Positions 17,032 to 26,994 of a stretch of 64,000 bases of DNA are shown piece by piece. Where the stretch lies: NCBI RefSeq assembly GCF_024320785.1, contig NZ_JANDBC010000003.1, positions 372,001-436,000 of the forward strand. Direction: 5' to 3'. How positions within the stretch are numbered: the stretch's first letter is position 1; each line of letters begins with the position of its first letter. The DNA comes from Gracilimonas sediminicola. GTDB lineage: Bacteria; Bacteroidota; Rhodothermia; Balneolales; Balneolaceae. A program made the translations under genes and the position numbers. A model generated the notes under the pieces. That model saw only the letters and a list, made by a program, of their open reading frames with translations, was not told where the DNA came from and made no database searches.

Positions 17032-20000
17032 ATGATAGAAAAAGAAAAAAACGTTGAGATCTTTAGGGCACTGCCTGTTCCCACGGCCCTTATAAACATT
17101 GATGATCCGGCTTTTACCATTGTGGCTGTAAACGATGCCTTGAAAAAAGTTTCGAGCCGGCAAGAGAAAGATATCGTTGGAAAATCTTTTACTGATGCTT
17201 ATCAAAATAGTTGTGAGAATCATAAGTTTTCCGGTTTCCAAATGGTCTTGTCATCATTTCGAAAAGCCCTTGAAACCGAACAAATACAGAAGATCCCAAA
17301 AATCCGGTACGATATTACCACTGATAAGGGTAAGCCTCAGCTTACATACTGGGAATTTACTGTAGCTCCATATTATGATAACGAAGATCGTTTAGCCTAT
17401 TTGCTTTGTACAGCCTCAGACATTACCGACAATGTGTTGATTGAGGAACAGAAAGACATCATCCTCAACCACACCGAAGGAAGCTTCATTTTAACCAATG
17501 AGAATTTAGAAATACTGCTATGTAATGATCAATTTGCCCAAAATTATAAGGAAATTTTCGGTATAGAGGTTCAAAAAGGGGTTTCAATACTTGAGTATGC
17601 GCTACCTGAAAGAAGAAAAGAGATTGAAGTAATATATGACCGAGTCCTTAGTGGAGAAACCATTGAATTAGAACTCCCGGTACCAATTAAGGCCGGTGGT
17701 TACAGGTATTTCAATGTGATTTATAAACCGGCAAAACGTTCCAATGATGATATTTTTGGGGCATTTATAACACTACGAGAAATTACTTCTGAGAAAAAGG
17801 CCAAGCAGAGTTTAGAAGAAAAGGAAGCTCGATTTCGATCCCTTGTTGAACAAGGCGGTGACGTAGTAGTAATTCTTGACAGTGATGGAGATCCTAAATA
17901 TGTAACCCCTTCCGTTGAGCCTGTTTTTGGCTACAAGCCGGAAGAAGCACAAGATATAAATGTAACCGATGTTACCCATCCTGAAGACTTTCATTTGGTG
18001 AAAAAAGCCATTCTGAAAGCAATGGAAAACCCCGGAAAAAGTGTGAAAGTCCCTCCTGTTCGGATGCGGCAAAGAGACGGAAGCTGGAGGTGGTACGAAA
18101 CATCGATTACCGACCTGAGACATGAACCCTCAGTTGCCGGTATTGTCGATAATATCAGAGATGTCCATGAGCAGGTACTGACTGAAAAACTACTCGAACG
18201 ATCCAAGGAGAAGTATGAATCGTTGGTAAGAAGTGTTGAAGGTGTTATTTGGGAAGCTAAAGCCGACACCTTTGAGTTTACCTATATCAGTCCGCAGTCG
18301 GAACATATATTTGGGTATACTGCTGAGGAATGGATCAACAACTCCAATTTTTGGGAAAAGAATATTCACCCCGAAGACCGAGAGAAATCCGTAGCATACT
18401 GCCAGAGCCAGACCAAAAAAGGATTCAATCACGACTTTGAATATCGATTCAAAAAAGCCTCGGGCGAGTATATCTGGGTTAGGGATGTGGTTACCGTAAT
18501 CACGAAGAATGACGAGCCGGATTTACTGCGTGGGTTAATGATTGATATAAATGAGCAAAAAAGGCTCATCAATCTGATGGAAGAAACTTATCAGATTGCC
18601 AAAATTGGAAATTGGGAACTTGATTTACAGCAGGAAAAATTGTTCTGGTCACCGTTTATTAAAGAACTTCACGATGTGCCAGCAGACTATGAACCTGATC
18701 TGGAAACAGCGATTGAATTTTATGAGGAAGGTGAAAGTAGAAATGAAATTCAAAAAGCTGTAGATAATGCTATCGAACGCAATGAATCATTCGATGTTGA
18801 GCTGACCATAATTACAGCCAAGGGCAACAAAAAGTGGATCCGTGCTGTAGGAACTCCTGAACAAGCCAATGGCGAATGTATCCGGGTTTTTGGGAGTACC
18901 CAAGACATTACCGATCGCAAAATAGCAGAGGATAAACTTAAGAAAGCAGAAGAGAAATACAGAAACGTTGTTGAGCACAGCACTAATATGTTCTATACCC
19001 ATGGTGTTGATGGGGTTCTAAACTACGTGAGCCCTCAATCGGACTATTTTCTGGGGTATGAACCGGAAGAAGCCAAAAAGCGATGGACGGAATTCATCAC
19101 CGATCATCCTATCAATCAAAAAGGAGTGGCAATAACACAAAAAGCTATTGACACGGGTGAAACACAACCGCCTTACGAACTTCAGTTAAGGACAGGCAAA
19201 GATGAGATTATTTGGGTTGAAGTAAACGAAGCTCCTTTGGTAGTTAATGGGGAAACGGTATCCATTGTTGGATCTCTTACAGATATAACTGAGCGTAAGA
19301 AGTATGAGGAAAAACTCCAGAATAGCCTGGAGCGATACCATTATGTTTCCAAAGCTACCCGCGATGCCATTTATGACTGGGATGCAGAGAAAGATACCAT
19401 TCACTGGGGAGATGGCTTGTACTCCCTGTTTGGGTACAAACCTTCGGATATTGACGCCTCTGTTAACCGATGGATCGACCTGATTCACCCCGACGATGTA
19501 GAGGAAGTTCGGGAGGCCTTAAAGTTTACCCTTAAGGATGTATCCATGAATCATTGGGCTTATGAATATCGGCTGAAGAAAGCGAATGGAGACTATGCGC
19601 ATGTAAGAGAAAACGGGTACATCAAAAGAAATGAAGACGGATGGGCCACCCGGATGATTGGGGCTATTCAGGACATTACCGAAGAAGTTTTTTCAAAAGA
19701 AGAAATTCAGGCCTCCCTCTCTGAAAAAGAAACATTGCTTTCAGAAATCCATCATCGTGTAAAAAATAATTTAGCCGTTGTTTCCGGGATGATTCAACTG
19801 CAGGCCTATGATACCGAAAACGCTGATTTACAAGCTAAGCTGTTTGACAGCGTGGTTCGCATTAAAACCATGGCCACGGTACATGAACTGCTGTACCAGT
19901 CTCAAAGCTTTTCCAAGCTTGAATTCTCTGATACCCTCCAAAAACTTGTGGAGAATATATCCGACACCCTGCGCTCCAATACCTATATCGAAACAACCAT

Positions 20001-20358
20001 AGACTGTGAACCTATTAAATTGAATATAAATCAGGCTATCCCCGCTTCATTGATAGTAAATGAAGTGATCACTAATATTTACAAACACGCTTTTAAAGGA
20101 CGTGAAAAAGGGAATGTGGCGTTTAAGCTGGACAAAAAGAACGAGCATATAAATATTCAGATAAAAGATGACGGTGTAGGATTTCCCGAGGGTTTTGACT
20201 TAGATGTAAACACCTCTTTGGGCTTTCATCTGATACGGGTCTTAAGCGAGCAAATCAATGCCACTTACAAGTACGAGAATGGAACTTCCGGAACTCTTTT
20301 TGAATTATCATTCCGAAAACAAAGCAATAAAGGCATAGGAAACAGGCATCTTAAATAA
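17032..20358 (+). CDS. Seven-PAS sensor histidine kinase (HisKA_2 type), 1108 aa
   Basis: A cytosolic sensor with about seven consecutive PAS/PAC modules (roughly 7-130, 140-255, 265-385, 390-510, 515-635, 645-765, 770-895), most ending in a DIT- or DIN-type PAC motif, then a HisKA_2 domain with H-box LLSEIHHRVKNNLAVVSG (His near 906) and a HATPase_c domain (about 1005-1100; DDGVGFP). There are no transmembrane helices. HisKA_2 kinases usually pass phosphate to stand-alone or atypical regulators. The last 200 residues are nearly the same as in the next gene, a two-PAS kinase, indicating tandem duplication. Ligands of the PAS domains cannot be told. Confidence 0.88.
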   Translation: MIEKEKNVEIFRALPVPTALINIDDPAFTIVAVNDALKKVSSRQEKDIVGKSFTDAYQNSCENHKFSGFQMVLSSFRKALETEQIQKIPKIRYDITTDKGKPQLTYWEFTVAPYYDNEDRLAYLLCTASDITDNVLIEEQKDIILNHTEGSFILTNENLEILLCNDQFAQNYKEIFGIEVQKGVSILEYALPERRKEIEVIYDRVLSGETIELELPVPIKAGGYRYFNVIYKPAKRSNDDIFGAFITLREITSEKKAKQSLEEKEARFRSLVEQGGDVVVILDSDGDPKYVTPSVEPVFGYKPEEAQDINVTDVTHPEDFHLVKKAILKAMENPGKSVKVPPVRMRQRDGSWRWYETSITDLRHEPSVAGIVDNIRDVHEQVLTEKLLERSKEKYESLVRSVEGVIWEAKADTFEFTYISPQSEHIFGYTAEEWINNSNFWEKNIHPEDREKSVAYCQSQTKKGFNHDFEYRFKKASGEYIWVRDVVTVITKNDEPDLLRGLMIDINEQKRLINLMEETYQIAKIGNWELDLQQEKLFWSPFIKELHDVPADYEPDLETAIEFYEEGESRNEIQKAVDNAIERNESFDVELTIITAKGNKKWIRAVGTPEQANGECIRVFGSTQDITDRKIAEDKLKKAEEKYRNVVEHSTNMFYTHGVDGVLNYVSPQSDYFLGYEPEEAKKRWTEFITDHPINQKGVAITQKAIDTGETQPPYELQLRTGKDEIIWVEVNEAPLVVNGETVSIVGSLTDITERKKYEEKLQNSLERYHYVSKATRDAIYDWDAEKDTIHWGDGLYSLFGYKPSDIDASVNRWIDLIHPDDVEEVREALKFTLKDVSMNHWAYEYRLKKANGDYAHVRENGYIKRNEDGWATRMIGAIQDITEEVFSKEEIQASLSEKETLLSEIHHRVKNNLAVVSGMIQLQAYDTENADLQAKLFDSVVRIKTMATVHELLYQSQSFSKLEFSDTLQKLVENISDTLRSNTYIETTIDCEPIKLNINQAIPASLIVNEVITNIYKHAFKGREKGNVAFKLDKKNEHINIQIKDDGVGFPEGFDLDVNTSLGFHLIRVLSEQINATYKYENGTSGTLFELSFRKQSNKGIGNRHLK

Positions 20359-20444
20359 ATGTAATTTTTTCCTAAAGTAAACTCGTGTACCTTCGATAAG
20401 TATTAAAACAGGTATAAGCAACATCGCTCTTTGTTAAATAACAT

Positions 20445-20468
20445 ATTACTATTCCAATTACTATTCCA
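20445..20468. repeat. Perfect 12-bp tandem direct repeat before the two-PAS kinase
   Basis: ATTACTATTCCA occurs twice head to tail (20445-20456 and 20457-20468) in the 133-bp gap between the two kinase genes, ending 23 bp before the ATG. It could be a regulator-binding site or a simple slippage duplication. Confidence 0.5.
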
Positions 20469-20491
20469 AGCTTTTTAAGAGTTAGTACTTC

Positions 20492-21973
20492 ATGGTTTCA
20501 ACCTCATACAGTCATCAAATACTGGATAACATCCCCAATAGTGTTTTTGTTATCAATGTACATGCCAACGGATTATTCAGCATCAAGGATGTAAACAAAG
20601 CTCAACTGGCCTTCATCAATAAAGAGAGAGATGAAATTGTGGGTAAATACACCCACGAAATATTTCCAGCCGAGGTCGCTAATCACCTTAAGAACGTGTA
20701 CCAAAGGTGCGTGAATGAAGGTAAAAGAATCTCATACGAAGAGAAGATAAACTTGCCGGATAAGGGAGAACGTTATTATTTGACCACTCTGACTCCGCTG
20801 AATGATGACGATGGTAGTATAGCAAGTCTTGTAGGTACATCCATAGACATTACCGAACAAAAGCTCACGGAACAGTCGTTACGGAAAAGTGAGGAACAAT
20901 ATCGCGGCTTTGTACAGAACAGTACAGAGGGCATTTATTTGTTCGAGTTTGAAAAACCCATCGATACTTCACTCCCTCCTCTTGAACAAGTATCTATGTT
21001 TTTTAAACATGGATACCTGGCTGCCTGTAACGAGGCCATGGCAGAAATGTACGGCTATAATGACAGCAGTGAAATTGTTGGGAAGAGACTGGAATTCTTC
21101 TTTGGCAGTGAAAAAAGTGAGCACAGTATTGAGTATTTCAAAAATATTATAGACTCAAATTACAACATTAAGGATGCACTGAGTATTGAGTTAGATAAGG
21201 ACGGAAATACAAAATACTTCTTTAACAATATTTCCGGCATCGTTGAAAATGGAGCACTGACCCGGGTTTGGGCTACCCAAAAAGATGTGACAACAGAAAA
21301 GGCGGCTGAAAGAAAGCTGCAAGAATCGTTGGCGGAGAAGAATACGTTGCTCTCCGAAATTCATCACAGGGTGAAGAATAATCTGGCTGTTGTTTCCGGT
21401 ATGATGCAACTACAGGCTTATGAAGCTGATAATGACAGCCTGAAAGAGAAATTGTACGACAGTGTAGTTCGGATAAAAACCATGGCAACGGTTCACGAAT
21501 TGTTGTACCAGTCACAAAGTTTTTCAAAGCTGGAGTTTTCGGATACACTGACCAGACTGGTGGAGAACATTTCAGAGACCCTGCAAACAACAACAAATGT
21601 AGAGGTGGATATCGATTGCGAACTCATCCACCTCAACATCAATCAGGCTATTCCCGCCTCTCTCATTGTAAATGAGGTATTGACGAATACTTACAAACAC
21701 GCATTCCCTGACAAAGAGGAAGGTAATATTAGTTTTACTCTATCGGAAAGGGATAAACTTATCCGGATTGAAATAACGGACAATGGCATTGGCTTCCCTA
21801 CCGATAAGAATTTAGAACAGGGCACTTTGGGCGTACACTTAATCGATGTACTCAGCCAGCAAATTGAAGCCAGCTACGAATACGAAAACAATAAAGAAGG
21901 AAACGGAACCTCCTTCTCCATGTCATTTAAACGAACTGACTCATCAGAAATAGCTGATCACCAGCTTTCGTAG
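20492..21973 (+). CDS. Two-PAS sensor histidine kinase (HisKA_2 type), 493 aa
   Basis: Two PAS modules (about 8-128 ending DITEQ, and 135-265), then HisKA_2 (about 278-365, H-box LLSEIHHRVKNNLAVVSG) and HATPase_c (about 385-485, DNGIGFP). It is soluble, with no membrane helix. The catalytic part is closely similar to that of the upstream seven-PAS kinase, including the stretch VHELLYQSQSFSKLEFSDTL shared exactly, so the two probably control the same or overlapping partners with different inputs. It converges on the alkaline phosphatase gene, 8 bp away. Confidence 0.87.
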   Translation: MVSTSYSHQILDNIPNSVFVINVHANGLFSIKDVNKAQLAFINKERDEIVGKYTHEIFPAEVANHLKNVYQRCVNEGKRISYEEKINLPDKGERYYLTTLTPLNDDDGSIASLVGTSIDITEQKLTEQSLRKSEEQYRGFVQNSTEGIYLFEFEKPIDTSLPPLEQVSMFFKHGYLAACNEAMAEMYGYNDSSEIVGKRLEFFFGSEKSEHSIEYFKNIIDSNYNIKDALSIELDKDGNTKYFFNNISGIVENGALTRVWATQKDVTTEKAAERKLQESLAEKNTLLSEIHHRVKNNLAVVSGMMQLQAYEADNDSLKEKLYDSVVRIKTMATVHELLYQSQSFSKLEFSDTLTRLVENISETLQTTTNVEVDIDCELIHLNINQAIPASLIVNEVLTNTYKHAFPDKEEGNISFTLSERDKLIRIEITDNGIGFPTDKNLEQGTLGVHLIDVLSQQIEASYEYENNKEGNGTSFSMSFKRTDSSEIADHQLS

Positions 21974-21981
21974 TTTTTTCT

Positions 21982-23148
21982 TTACTTCATTTGAGGGAGA
22001 GAACCGAGATTCAGTAATTCGGCCATTCTTTTACCCACGTAAGTATTGTCTCTCCATCCCATAAACTCGGTAGCCTGCGGGCCATATGCCATCAGTGGAA
22101 CAGGTATTCCGGTGTGATAACCGGTGGTCCAGTAAATCTCTAAAGAATCTCCTTCAGCACGCTGCCGCTGTAATGTCATTCCGCCGGTTTCGTGGTCGGC
22201 TGTTAATACAACCAGCGTTTCACCGTCTTGGCGTGCAAAATCCAGAGCTGTTTTTACGGCCGCATCAAAATCTTCCACTTCATTGAGTACATAATCGGTG
22301 TTGTTTCCATGGCCGCCCCAATCAATCTGACTCCCTTCAATCATCAGAAAAAATCCATCTTCATTGCGGCTCAGAATATCCAGCGCCTTTGTAGTCATAG
22401 CAGAGGTTGAAGGCTCTGTTTCCGCTCTTTCCAGGCCATCATTTGCAAATAAACCCAAAAGCATTTCAGCTTCACTGTTATCAAGCTCCTCCTTATTGCG
22501 AAGTAACTGATACCCAGCTTCCTCGGCTTGTGTGATCAGATCCAAAGAGTCACTGCGATATTGTGAGGAAAAGAACTCGAACCCTCCGCCCAGCATTACT
22601 TCAGCTCCGGAATTCAGCAACTGAACCGCTATTTCTTCTTCCATACTTCGGCTTTCTACATGAGAGGCAAAACTGGCCGGCGTAGCATGGGTTATAGAGG
22701 AAGTGGCTATTAAACCGGTGCTCAAGCCCATTTCTTCCGCTAATTCTAAAATTGTCTTACAAGCTTCTTTATCCGGGTTTACGGCTATAGCTCCGTTATA
22801 AGTTTTCAGTCCGCAAGAATAGGCCGTTGCCCCTGAAGCGGAATCCGTAATTAAATTATCCGAAGAGTGTGTTTTTACAAATCCCGTTACCGGCATCGTT
22901 TGCATATGCAACAACCCGTCCGGACCGACCAAAGCATATTGACCGGATGTGATTTGTGCCAATCCGGTACCGTCTCCGATTAAGAAGATGATGTTCTTAA
23001 CCGTCTTCCCTTCTACCAGCGGTAAGAGTTCCGGTATTTCTGAATCTGAGGTCGCAACCGGCATAATTTCGGTATTCTCAGAATTATCTGGGTTCTGGCA
23101 GGAAGTTGAAATGATTAACAGTACGGATAGAAATAAAAACTTCTTCAT
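21982..23148 (-). CDS. Alkaline phosphatase, lipid-anchored, 388 aa
   Basis: Phosphate monoesterase of the PhoA superfamily exported as a lipoprotein (lipobox ISTSC, Cys17). Visible active-site elements: first zinc/magnesium aspartate in IIFLIGDGTGL, nucleophile Ser in ITDSASGATAYSCG, metal ligands in GSQIDWGGHGNN, TADHETGGM, and the late histidine in GYHTGIPVPLMAYGP. Length is slightly below E. coli PhoA (471 aa). Probably releases phosphate in the periplasm or at the cell surface. No Pho-box-like element was identified. It stands downstream of a DEAD-box helicase gene on the same strand with 75 bp between. Confidence 0.92.
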   Translation of the reverse strand: MKKFLFLSVLLIISTSCQNPDNSENTEIMPVATSDSEIPELLPLVEGKTVKNIIFLIGDGTGLAQITSGQYALVGPDGLLHMQTMPVTGFVKTHSSDNLITDSASGATAYSCGLKTYNGAIAVNPDKEACKTILELAEEMGLSTGLIATSSITHATPASFASHVESRSMEEEIAVQLLNSGAEVMLGGGFEFFSSQYRSDSLDLITQAEEAGYQLLRNKEELDNSEAEMLLGLFANDGLERAETEPSTSAMTTKALDILSRNEDGFFLMIEGSQIDWGGHGNNTDYVLNEVEDFDAAVKTALDFARQDGETLVVLTADHETGGMTLQRQRAEGDSLEIYWTTGYHTGIPVPLMAYGPQATEFMGWRDNTYVGKRMAELLNLGSLPQMK

Positions 23149-23223
23149 AGCTAATTTTTTTTCTGAAAGTAACGGTTCTGCTTGGGCTTTGAATTAAGAG
23201 AATGTAAAAGTATGGCTATCCTT

Positions 23224-24753
23224 TTATGAAAAGAACGCCTTGATCAATCCCCACAAACCTTTTGCAGGTTTAAGTGAATTCTGATTCCTTTTGGTAGCCT
23301 TGGTAATGCGTTCGGCAGGAATAACCGGTTCCTGAGAGCTCTTGTTATTATCGGATCGTTTGGGTTTGTCCGACGATTGTTTCTTTGCTTTCGGTTTCGA
23401 ATCTTTGGCAGTACTTCCTTTCAAGACAACGTCAACAGAATCCAGGTTTTGAACTTTTTTGTTGGCTTCAGCTATCTCTTTTTGAGTCAACTTCTTGGTC
23501 TTGGTCTTTTTCTTTTCCGGTTTCGGTTTATCCGATTTTTCTTTTTTACTCTCTGATTCAGACTTCTTCTTCGATTCGGATGGCCGTCTCTTTTTCTCTG
23601 ATGTACTTTTTGATGATTTTTTATCTTGGGAAGCAGGTTTACCTGAAGATGGAAGATCTAAAATCTCCAACTGATCCCCTACTTTATCCTGAATGGCTTT
23701 AAAAGCACGTTTGTCCTTTTTGTTTACAAATGTGACGGCAACTCCGGTCTTATCATAACGACCGGTTCGGCCAATACGGTGCACATAATCATCCACGGCG
23801 CGAGGTACATCGTAATTAATAATAAGAGAAACATCCGCAATATCAATACCACGGGCCAATACATCCGTAGCTACGATAACGGGAACCTGTCCGCTTTTAA
23901 ATTCATGCAGGGCTTTATTTCTTTCATCCTGATCGCGATCGCCGTGAATACTGCCGGCCTTGATCCCCTTCTTAACCAGCAGGCGTTCCAGCTCGTCCGT
24001 TCCTCTTTTGGTAGCACAGAAGATAATGCAAGAATCCCACTTCAGATCATCAAGCACACTCTGAACCAAACTTAGCTTCTGTTTTTGATCCACAAAATAA
24101 GCCTGCTGTTCAATACTGCCTGATGGCTTTTCAATAGCGATTTCCACTTTCTCAGGATCATTCATAAACTGATTGGCCAAATCCTTGATCTCATTTGGCA
24201 TCGTGGCGGAGAACAACATTGTTTGTCGTTCTTTAGGAAGCTTTTTGATGATTTTTGTGACATCCGGTAAAAAGCCCATATCGAGCATACGATCGGCTTC
24301 ATCCAACACCAAAAACTTAATGTGACTGAAGTCAATGTCCAGCACCTTGGTCTGATCAATCAGCCTTCCCGGTGTGGCAACAATAATATCAACACCAGAG
24401 CGAATGGCTTTAGCTTGCTGAGAAAAGTCTTCACCCCCAATTATATTTGCAGAGGAAATACCGGTGTGGTACCCCAGTGCAAAAATTTGTTCGTCTATTT
24501 GCTGCGCCAGTTCCCGGGTTGGGGATAAGATCAGCGCCTGAGTATGTTCGGATGGATTTTCTAAAATCTGTTGTAGTACAGGAATAACAAATGCTCCTGT
24601 TTTACCTGTACCCGTTTGTGCGGCTCCAATAATATCCTTTTTCTGAAGGATGATGGGTATGGTCTGTTCTTGTATGGGAGTCGGGTCTGTGTAGCCAATG
24701 TCTCTCAAGCCGGCTTTAAGCTCGTCTTTGAAGTCAAAATCGTTAAATGTCAA
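23224..24753 (-). CDS. DEAD-box RNA helicase (RhlE-like), 509 aa
   Basis: Complete two-domain ATP-dependent RNA helicase. Q motif PTPIQEQTIPI, Walker A AQTGTGKT, motif II VLDEADRM, motif III SAT, and motif VI HRIGRTGR are all present within residues 1-370. The remaining 140 residues are a Lys/Ser-rich low-complexity tail (about 375-480), typical of RhlE-type helicases in this superphylum and likely RNA-binding. Start is TTG at 24751-24753, which gives the normal N-terminus MTFNDF; no in-frame ATG is near. Likely roles are ribosome assembly or RNA turnover. It is divergent from the FKBP gene. Confidence 0.9.
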   Translation of the reverse strand: MTFNDFDFKDELKAGLRDIGYTDPTPIQEQTIPIILQKKDIIGAAQTGTGKTGAFVIPVLQQILENPSEHTQALILSPTRELAQQIDEQIFALGYHTGISSANIIGGEDFSQQAKAIRSGVDIIVATPGRLIDQTKVLDIDFSHIKFLVLDEADRMLDMGFLPDVTKIIKKLPKERQTMLFSATMPNEIKDLANQFMNDPEKVEIAIEKPSGSIEQQAYFVDQKQKLSLVQSVLDDLKWDSCIIFCATKRGTDELERLLVKKGIKAGSIHGDRDQDERNKALHEFKSGQVPVIVATDVLARGIDIADVSLIINYDVPRAVDDYVHRIGRTGRYDKTGVAVTFVNKKDKRAFKAIQDKVGDQLEILDLPSSGKPASQDKKSSKSTSEKKRRPSESKKKSESESKKEKSDKPKPEKKKTKTKKLTQKEIAEANKKVQNLDSVDVVLKGSTAKDSKPKAKKQSSDKPKRSDNNKSSQEPVIPAERITKATKRNQNSLKPAKGLWGLIKAFFS

Positions 24754-24895
24754 TGGTCTCGTCTGTATTGAAATTTCTTATGATGCCACAATATACACAG
24801 ATGACGGATTATTTATTCCACTTTGCTATGATTTGCCCTATTTTATAATGATTAACGAAATTGAACTTTATAATTCTAATCATCAAAACTTAACT

Positions 24896-25615
24896 ATGAG
24901 ATTTAATAAACTATTCTTCAGTTCTCTATTGAGCGCAATGCTATTAGTTTCAGCATGCAATCAACAAAAAATGGGATCAAGCTCTTCCGAAGCTGACCTC
25001 AGCACCAAACTTGACAGTGTCAGTTATGCACTTGGTTACCAAAATGGAATGTTTTTGAGCCGTGAAGGCATCGATGAACTGGAAATGAATAACTACAACG
25101 CCGGAATTAATGCCGGACTATCATCAGAAGACGGACTGCTTACGCAGGAACAAATTCGTTCGGTTACCAGTAGCTACCTGCAGGAATTAACCGAAATGAG
25201 AGGCCAGGAAAACCTGGAAGCCGGTCAGGCGTTTCTTGAAGAGAACATCAACAAAGAAGGCATTCAGGAAACCGAATCCGGCCTTCAATATAAAGTGATT
25301 GAAGAAGGTGATGGAGCGTCTCCTTCCGCGGAAAACACCGTTCGCGTGCACTATGAAGGAAAATTACTGGACGGAGAAGTATTTGACAGTTCGTACGACA
25401 GAGGTCAGCCTGCTGAATTTCCTCTTAACCGTGTAATTCCGGGCTGGACAGAAGGTGTACAGCTTATGAAAGAAGGCGCCACTTACGAGTTCTATATTCC
25501 GGCCGAGCTTGCTTATGGCAGCAGAGCTCCACAGGGCAGCCCCATTGGTCCCAACGAAACGCTGGTATTTAAAGTAGAACTGCTGGAAGTAAAAGAAGCA
25601 GCAAGTTCTAATTAA
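24896..25615 (+). CDS. FKBP-type peptidyl-prolyl isomerase lipoprotein, 239 aa
   Basis: Lipoprotein signal peptide with lipobox VSAC (Cys21), an N-terminal helical dimerisation domain (FKBP_N, about 35-125) and a C-terminal FKBP domain (about 140-233) with VRVHYEGKLLDGEVFDSS, NRVIPGWTEGVQLMKEG and IPAELAYG. This is the Mip/FkpA architecture; it should assist folding of exported proteins in the periplasm. The ATG at 24896 is chosen because it directly starts the signal peptide; upstream codons would bury it. Followed by a bidirectional terminator. Confidence 0.92.
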   Translation: MRFNKLFFSSLLSAMLLVSACNQQKMGSSSSEADLSTKLDSVSYALGYQNGMFLSREGIDELEMNNYNAGINAGLSSEDGLLTQEQIRSVTSSYLQELTEMRGQENLEAGQAFLEENINKEGIQETESGLQYKVIEEGDGASPSAENTVRVHYEGKLLDGEVFDSSYDRGQPAEFPLNRVIPGWTEGVQLMKEGATYEFYIPAELAYGSRAPQGSPIGPNETLVFKVELLEVKEAASSN

Positions 25616-25636
25616 CAGAATATCTATTCCAAAAAG

Positions 25637-25674
25637 AAAACCCCGACACAACTTAATGTGCCGGGGTTTTTTAT
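25637..25674. terminator. Bidirectional terminator between convergent genes
   Basis: A 14-bp stem with one mismatch (25637-25650 with 25657-25670) around CCCCG/CGGGG, A-run before and T-run after. It serves the FKBP gene (plus) and lies just past the stop of the Ala-rich lipoprotein gene (minus). Confidence 0.85.
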
Positions 25675-25692
25675 TTCTAATCGTTGTTGCGT

Positions 25693-26994
25693 TTAAGACG
25701 CAAGGTTGATGAGAATCATAATTTGGCTAACAGCTTCAATTTCTGATTCACTGCTGCCTGACAGGTTACTTTCTACTGTTCCCTGAATGCTTGTAAAGAA
25801 TGATTCGTACACATCAAATACAGCACTTGCTTTCAGAATTCCTGAAATAGAGCTACTGAAATTTGATTTGGCACCATTATCTGAATTAATCTCGTTGTCG
25901 ATATTCAGAATAACAGTTGCTTCAAATGCCGTATCACTTTCCATGGTGTTTCTTACTTCGTCATGGTATGCTTCAAATGCAGCTTCTACTTCGCTGGCTA
26001 CGCCGGCACTTGCTTCAATGTCGGATCGCAGTTCTACGCCTGCATCTATAATTGCCTGCTTGGAACTTTCAGACATTTCCGTTGCTTCAGCTTCTGCCTG
26101 CACGGCTAAGTCAACAGCAGTTGCAGCTATTAAGGAAGCTTGAGCTCTTACATCATTCTTGATTTCAGAAGAAACGGCTGTCATACTATTAACAGTAACA
26201 CGGCTCCACATTTCAAGAGCTTTGGCTGTTGCAGATGCATCCAGTCCGGCATTTACGTATGCGTTAACGGTTGATTCTATAAATACGTCGTACGCTTCGG
26301 ATCGTGCTTCAGCACTTGAAGAAGCAGCAAGTTCAGATTCTAACTGAAACTGAGCTTCCGCTAACAGTTCGTAGGTTTCTTCAAGGGCTTCTTCGGAATT
26401 GTCCTGCATCATTTCGCTATAGAACTCTACTCTTGCTTCCGCAGAATTTTTAAGAGCGGCTGCAATTTGAGCAGAAGAAGTAAGTCCGGATTCTACCTCT
26501 GATGCCACGTTATTGGTCACCACAGCTTCGATATCAGACTTCTGAACGATATCAGCATTACCGGAAGCAACTACTTCGGCAAATACCGAAGACTCTGCCG
26601 TAGATTCTGTGTTGATGGGTTTCAGCGTAACTGAACTTCCATTTTCAACTTCACTGGAAAGAAATCCCCTCCATTCATTACCCTCTTTCTTCGCAACAAT
26701 AACAATGTTTTCAGCTGCTTCCACGTCTACTTCAAGCATAAAATTGCCTGACGCATTCGTTTCTGTTTCGGTACCTTCCATGGTTTCGAAAGAACCTTCA
26801 GAAGTAACTCTGGCAGCAGTTACAACGGCTCCTTCTACAGAAGAAGCTGTAACTTTTTGCTTGGAAGATTCGGGTTGTACCGAACCTTCTATGGTAGCAC
26901 TTCCATTATTGGATGAGTTTGTTGAACAACCCATAGCTACCAACGCCGTTATTAAAATTACAATTGATAGTTTTATATGATTTGTTGTAAACAT
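25693..26994 (-). CDS. Ala/Ser/Glu-rich lipoprotein with N-terminal Ig-like domain, 433 aa
   Basis: Not a family I can name. From the ATG at 26992-26994 there is a lipoprotein signal with lipobox VAMGC (Cys23). Residues about 35-135 look like a carboxypeptidase-regulatory-like beta domain (IEGSVQ..., GNFMLEVDV). The remainder to the C-terminus is a long, acidic, alanine-rich helical region (ASAEARSEAYDVF, ASATAKALEMW, ATAVDLAVQAEAEA) suggesting an elongated helical rod. A start 13 codons upstream is possible but adds a charged segment in front of the signal. Probably exposed at the outer membrane; function unknown. Confidence 0.65.
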   Translation of the reverse strand: MFTTNHIKLSIVILITALVAMGCSTNSSNNGSATIEGSVQPESSKQKVTASSVEGAVVTAARVTSEGSFETMEGTETETNASGNFMLEVDVEAAENIVIVAKKEGNEWRGFLSSEVENGSSVTLKPINTESTAESSVFAEVVASGNADIVQKSDIEAVVTNNVASEVESGLTSSAQIAAALKNSAEARVEFYSEMMQDNSEEALEETYELLAEAQFQLESELAASSSAEARSEAYDVFIESTVNAYVNAGLDASATAKALEMWSRVTVNSMTAVSSEIKNDVRAQASLIAATAVDLAVQAEAEATEMSESSKQAIIDAGVELRSDIEASAGVASEVEAAFEAYHDEVRNTMESDTAFEATVILNIDNEINSDNGAKSNFSSSISGILKASAVFDVYESFFTSIQGTVESNLSGSSESEIEAVSQIMILINLAS

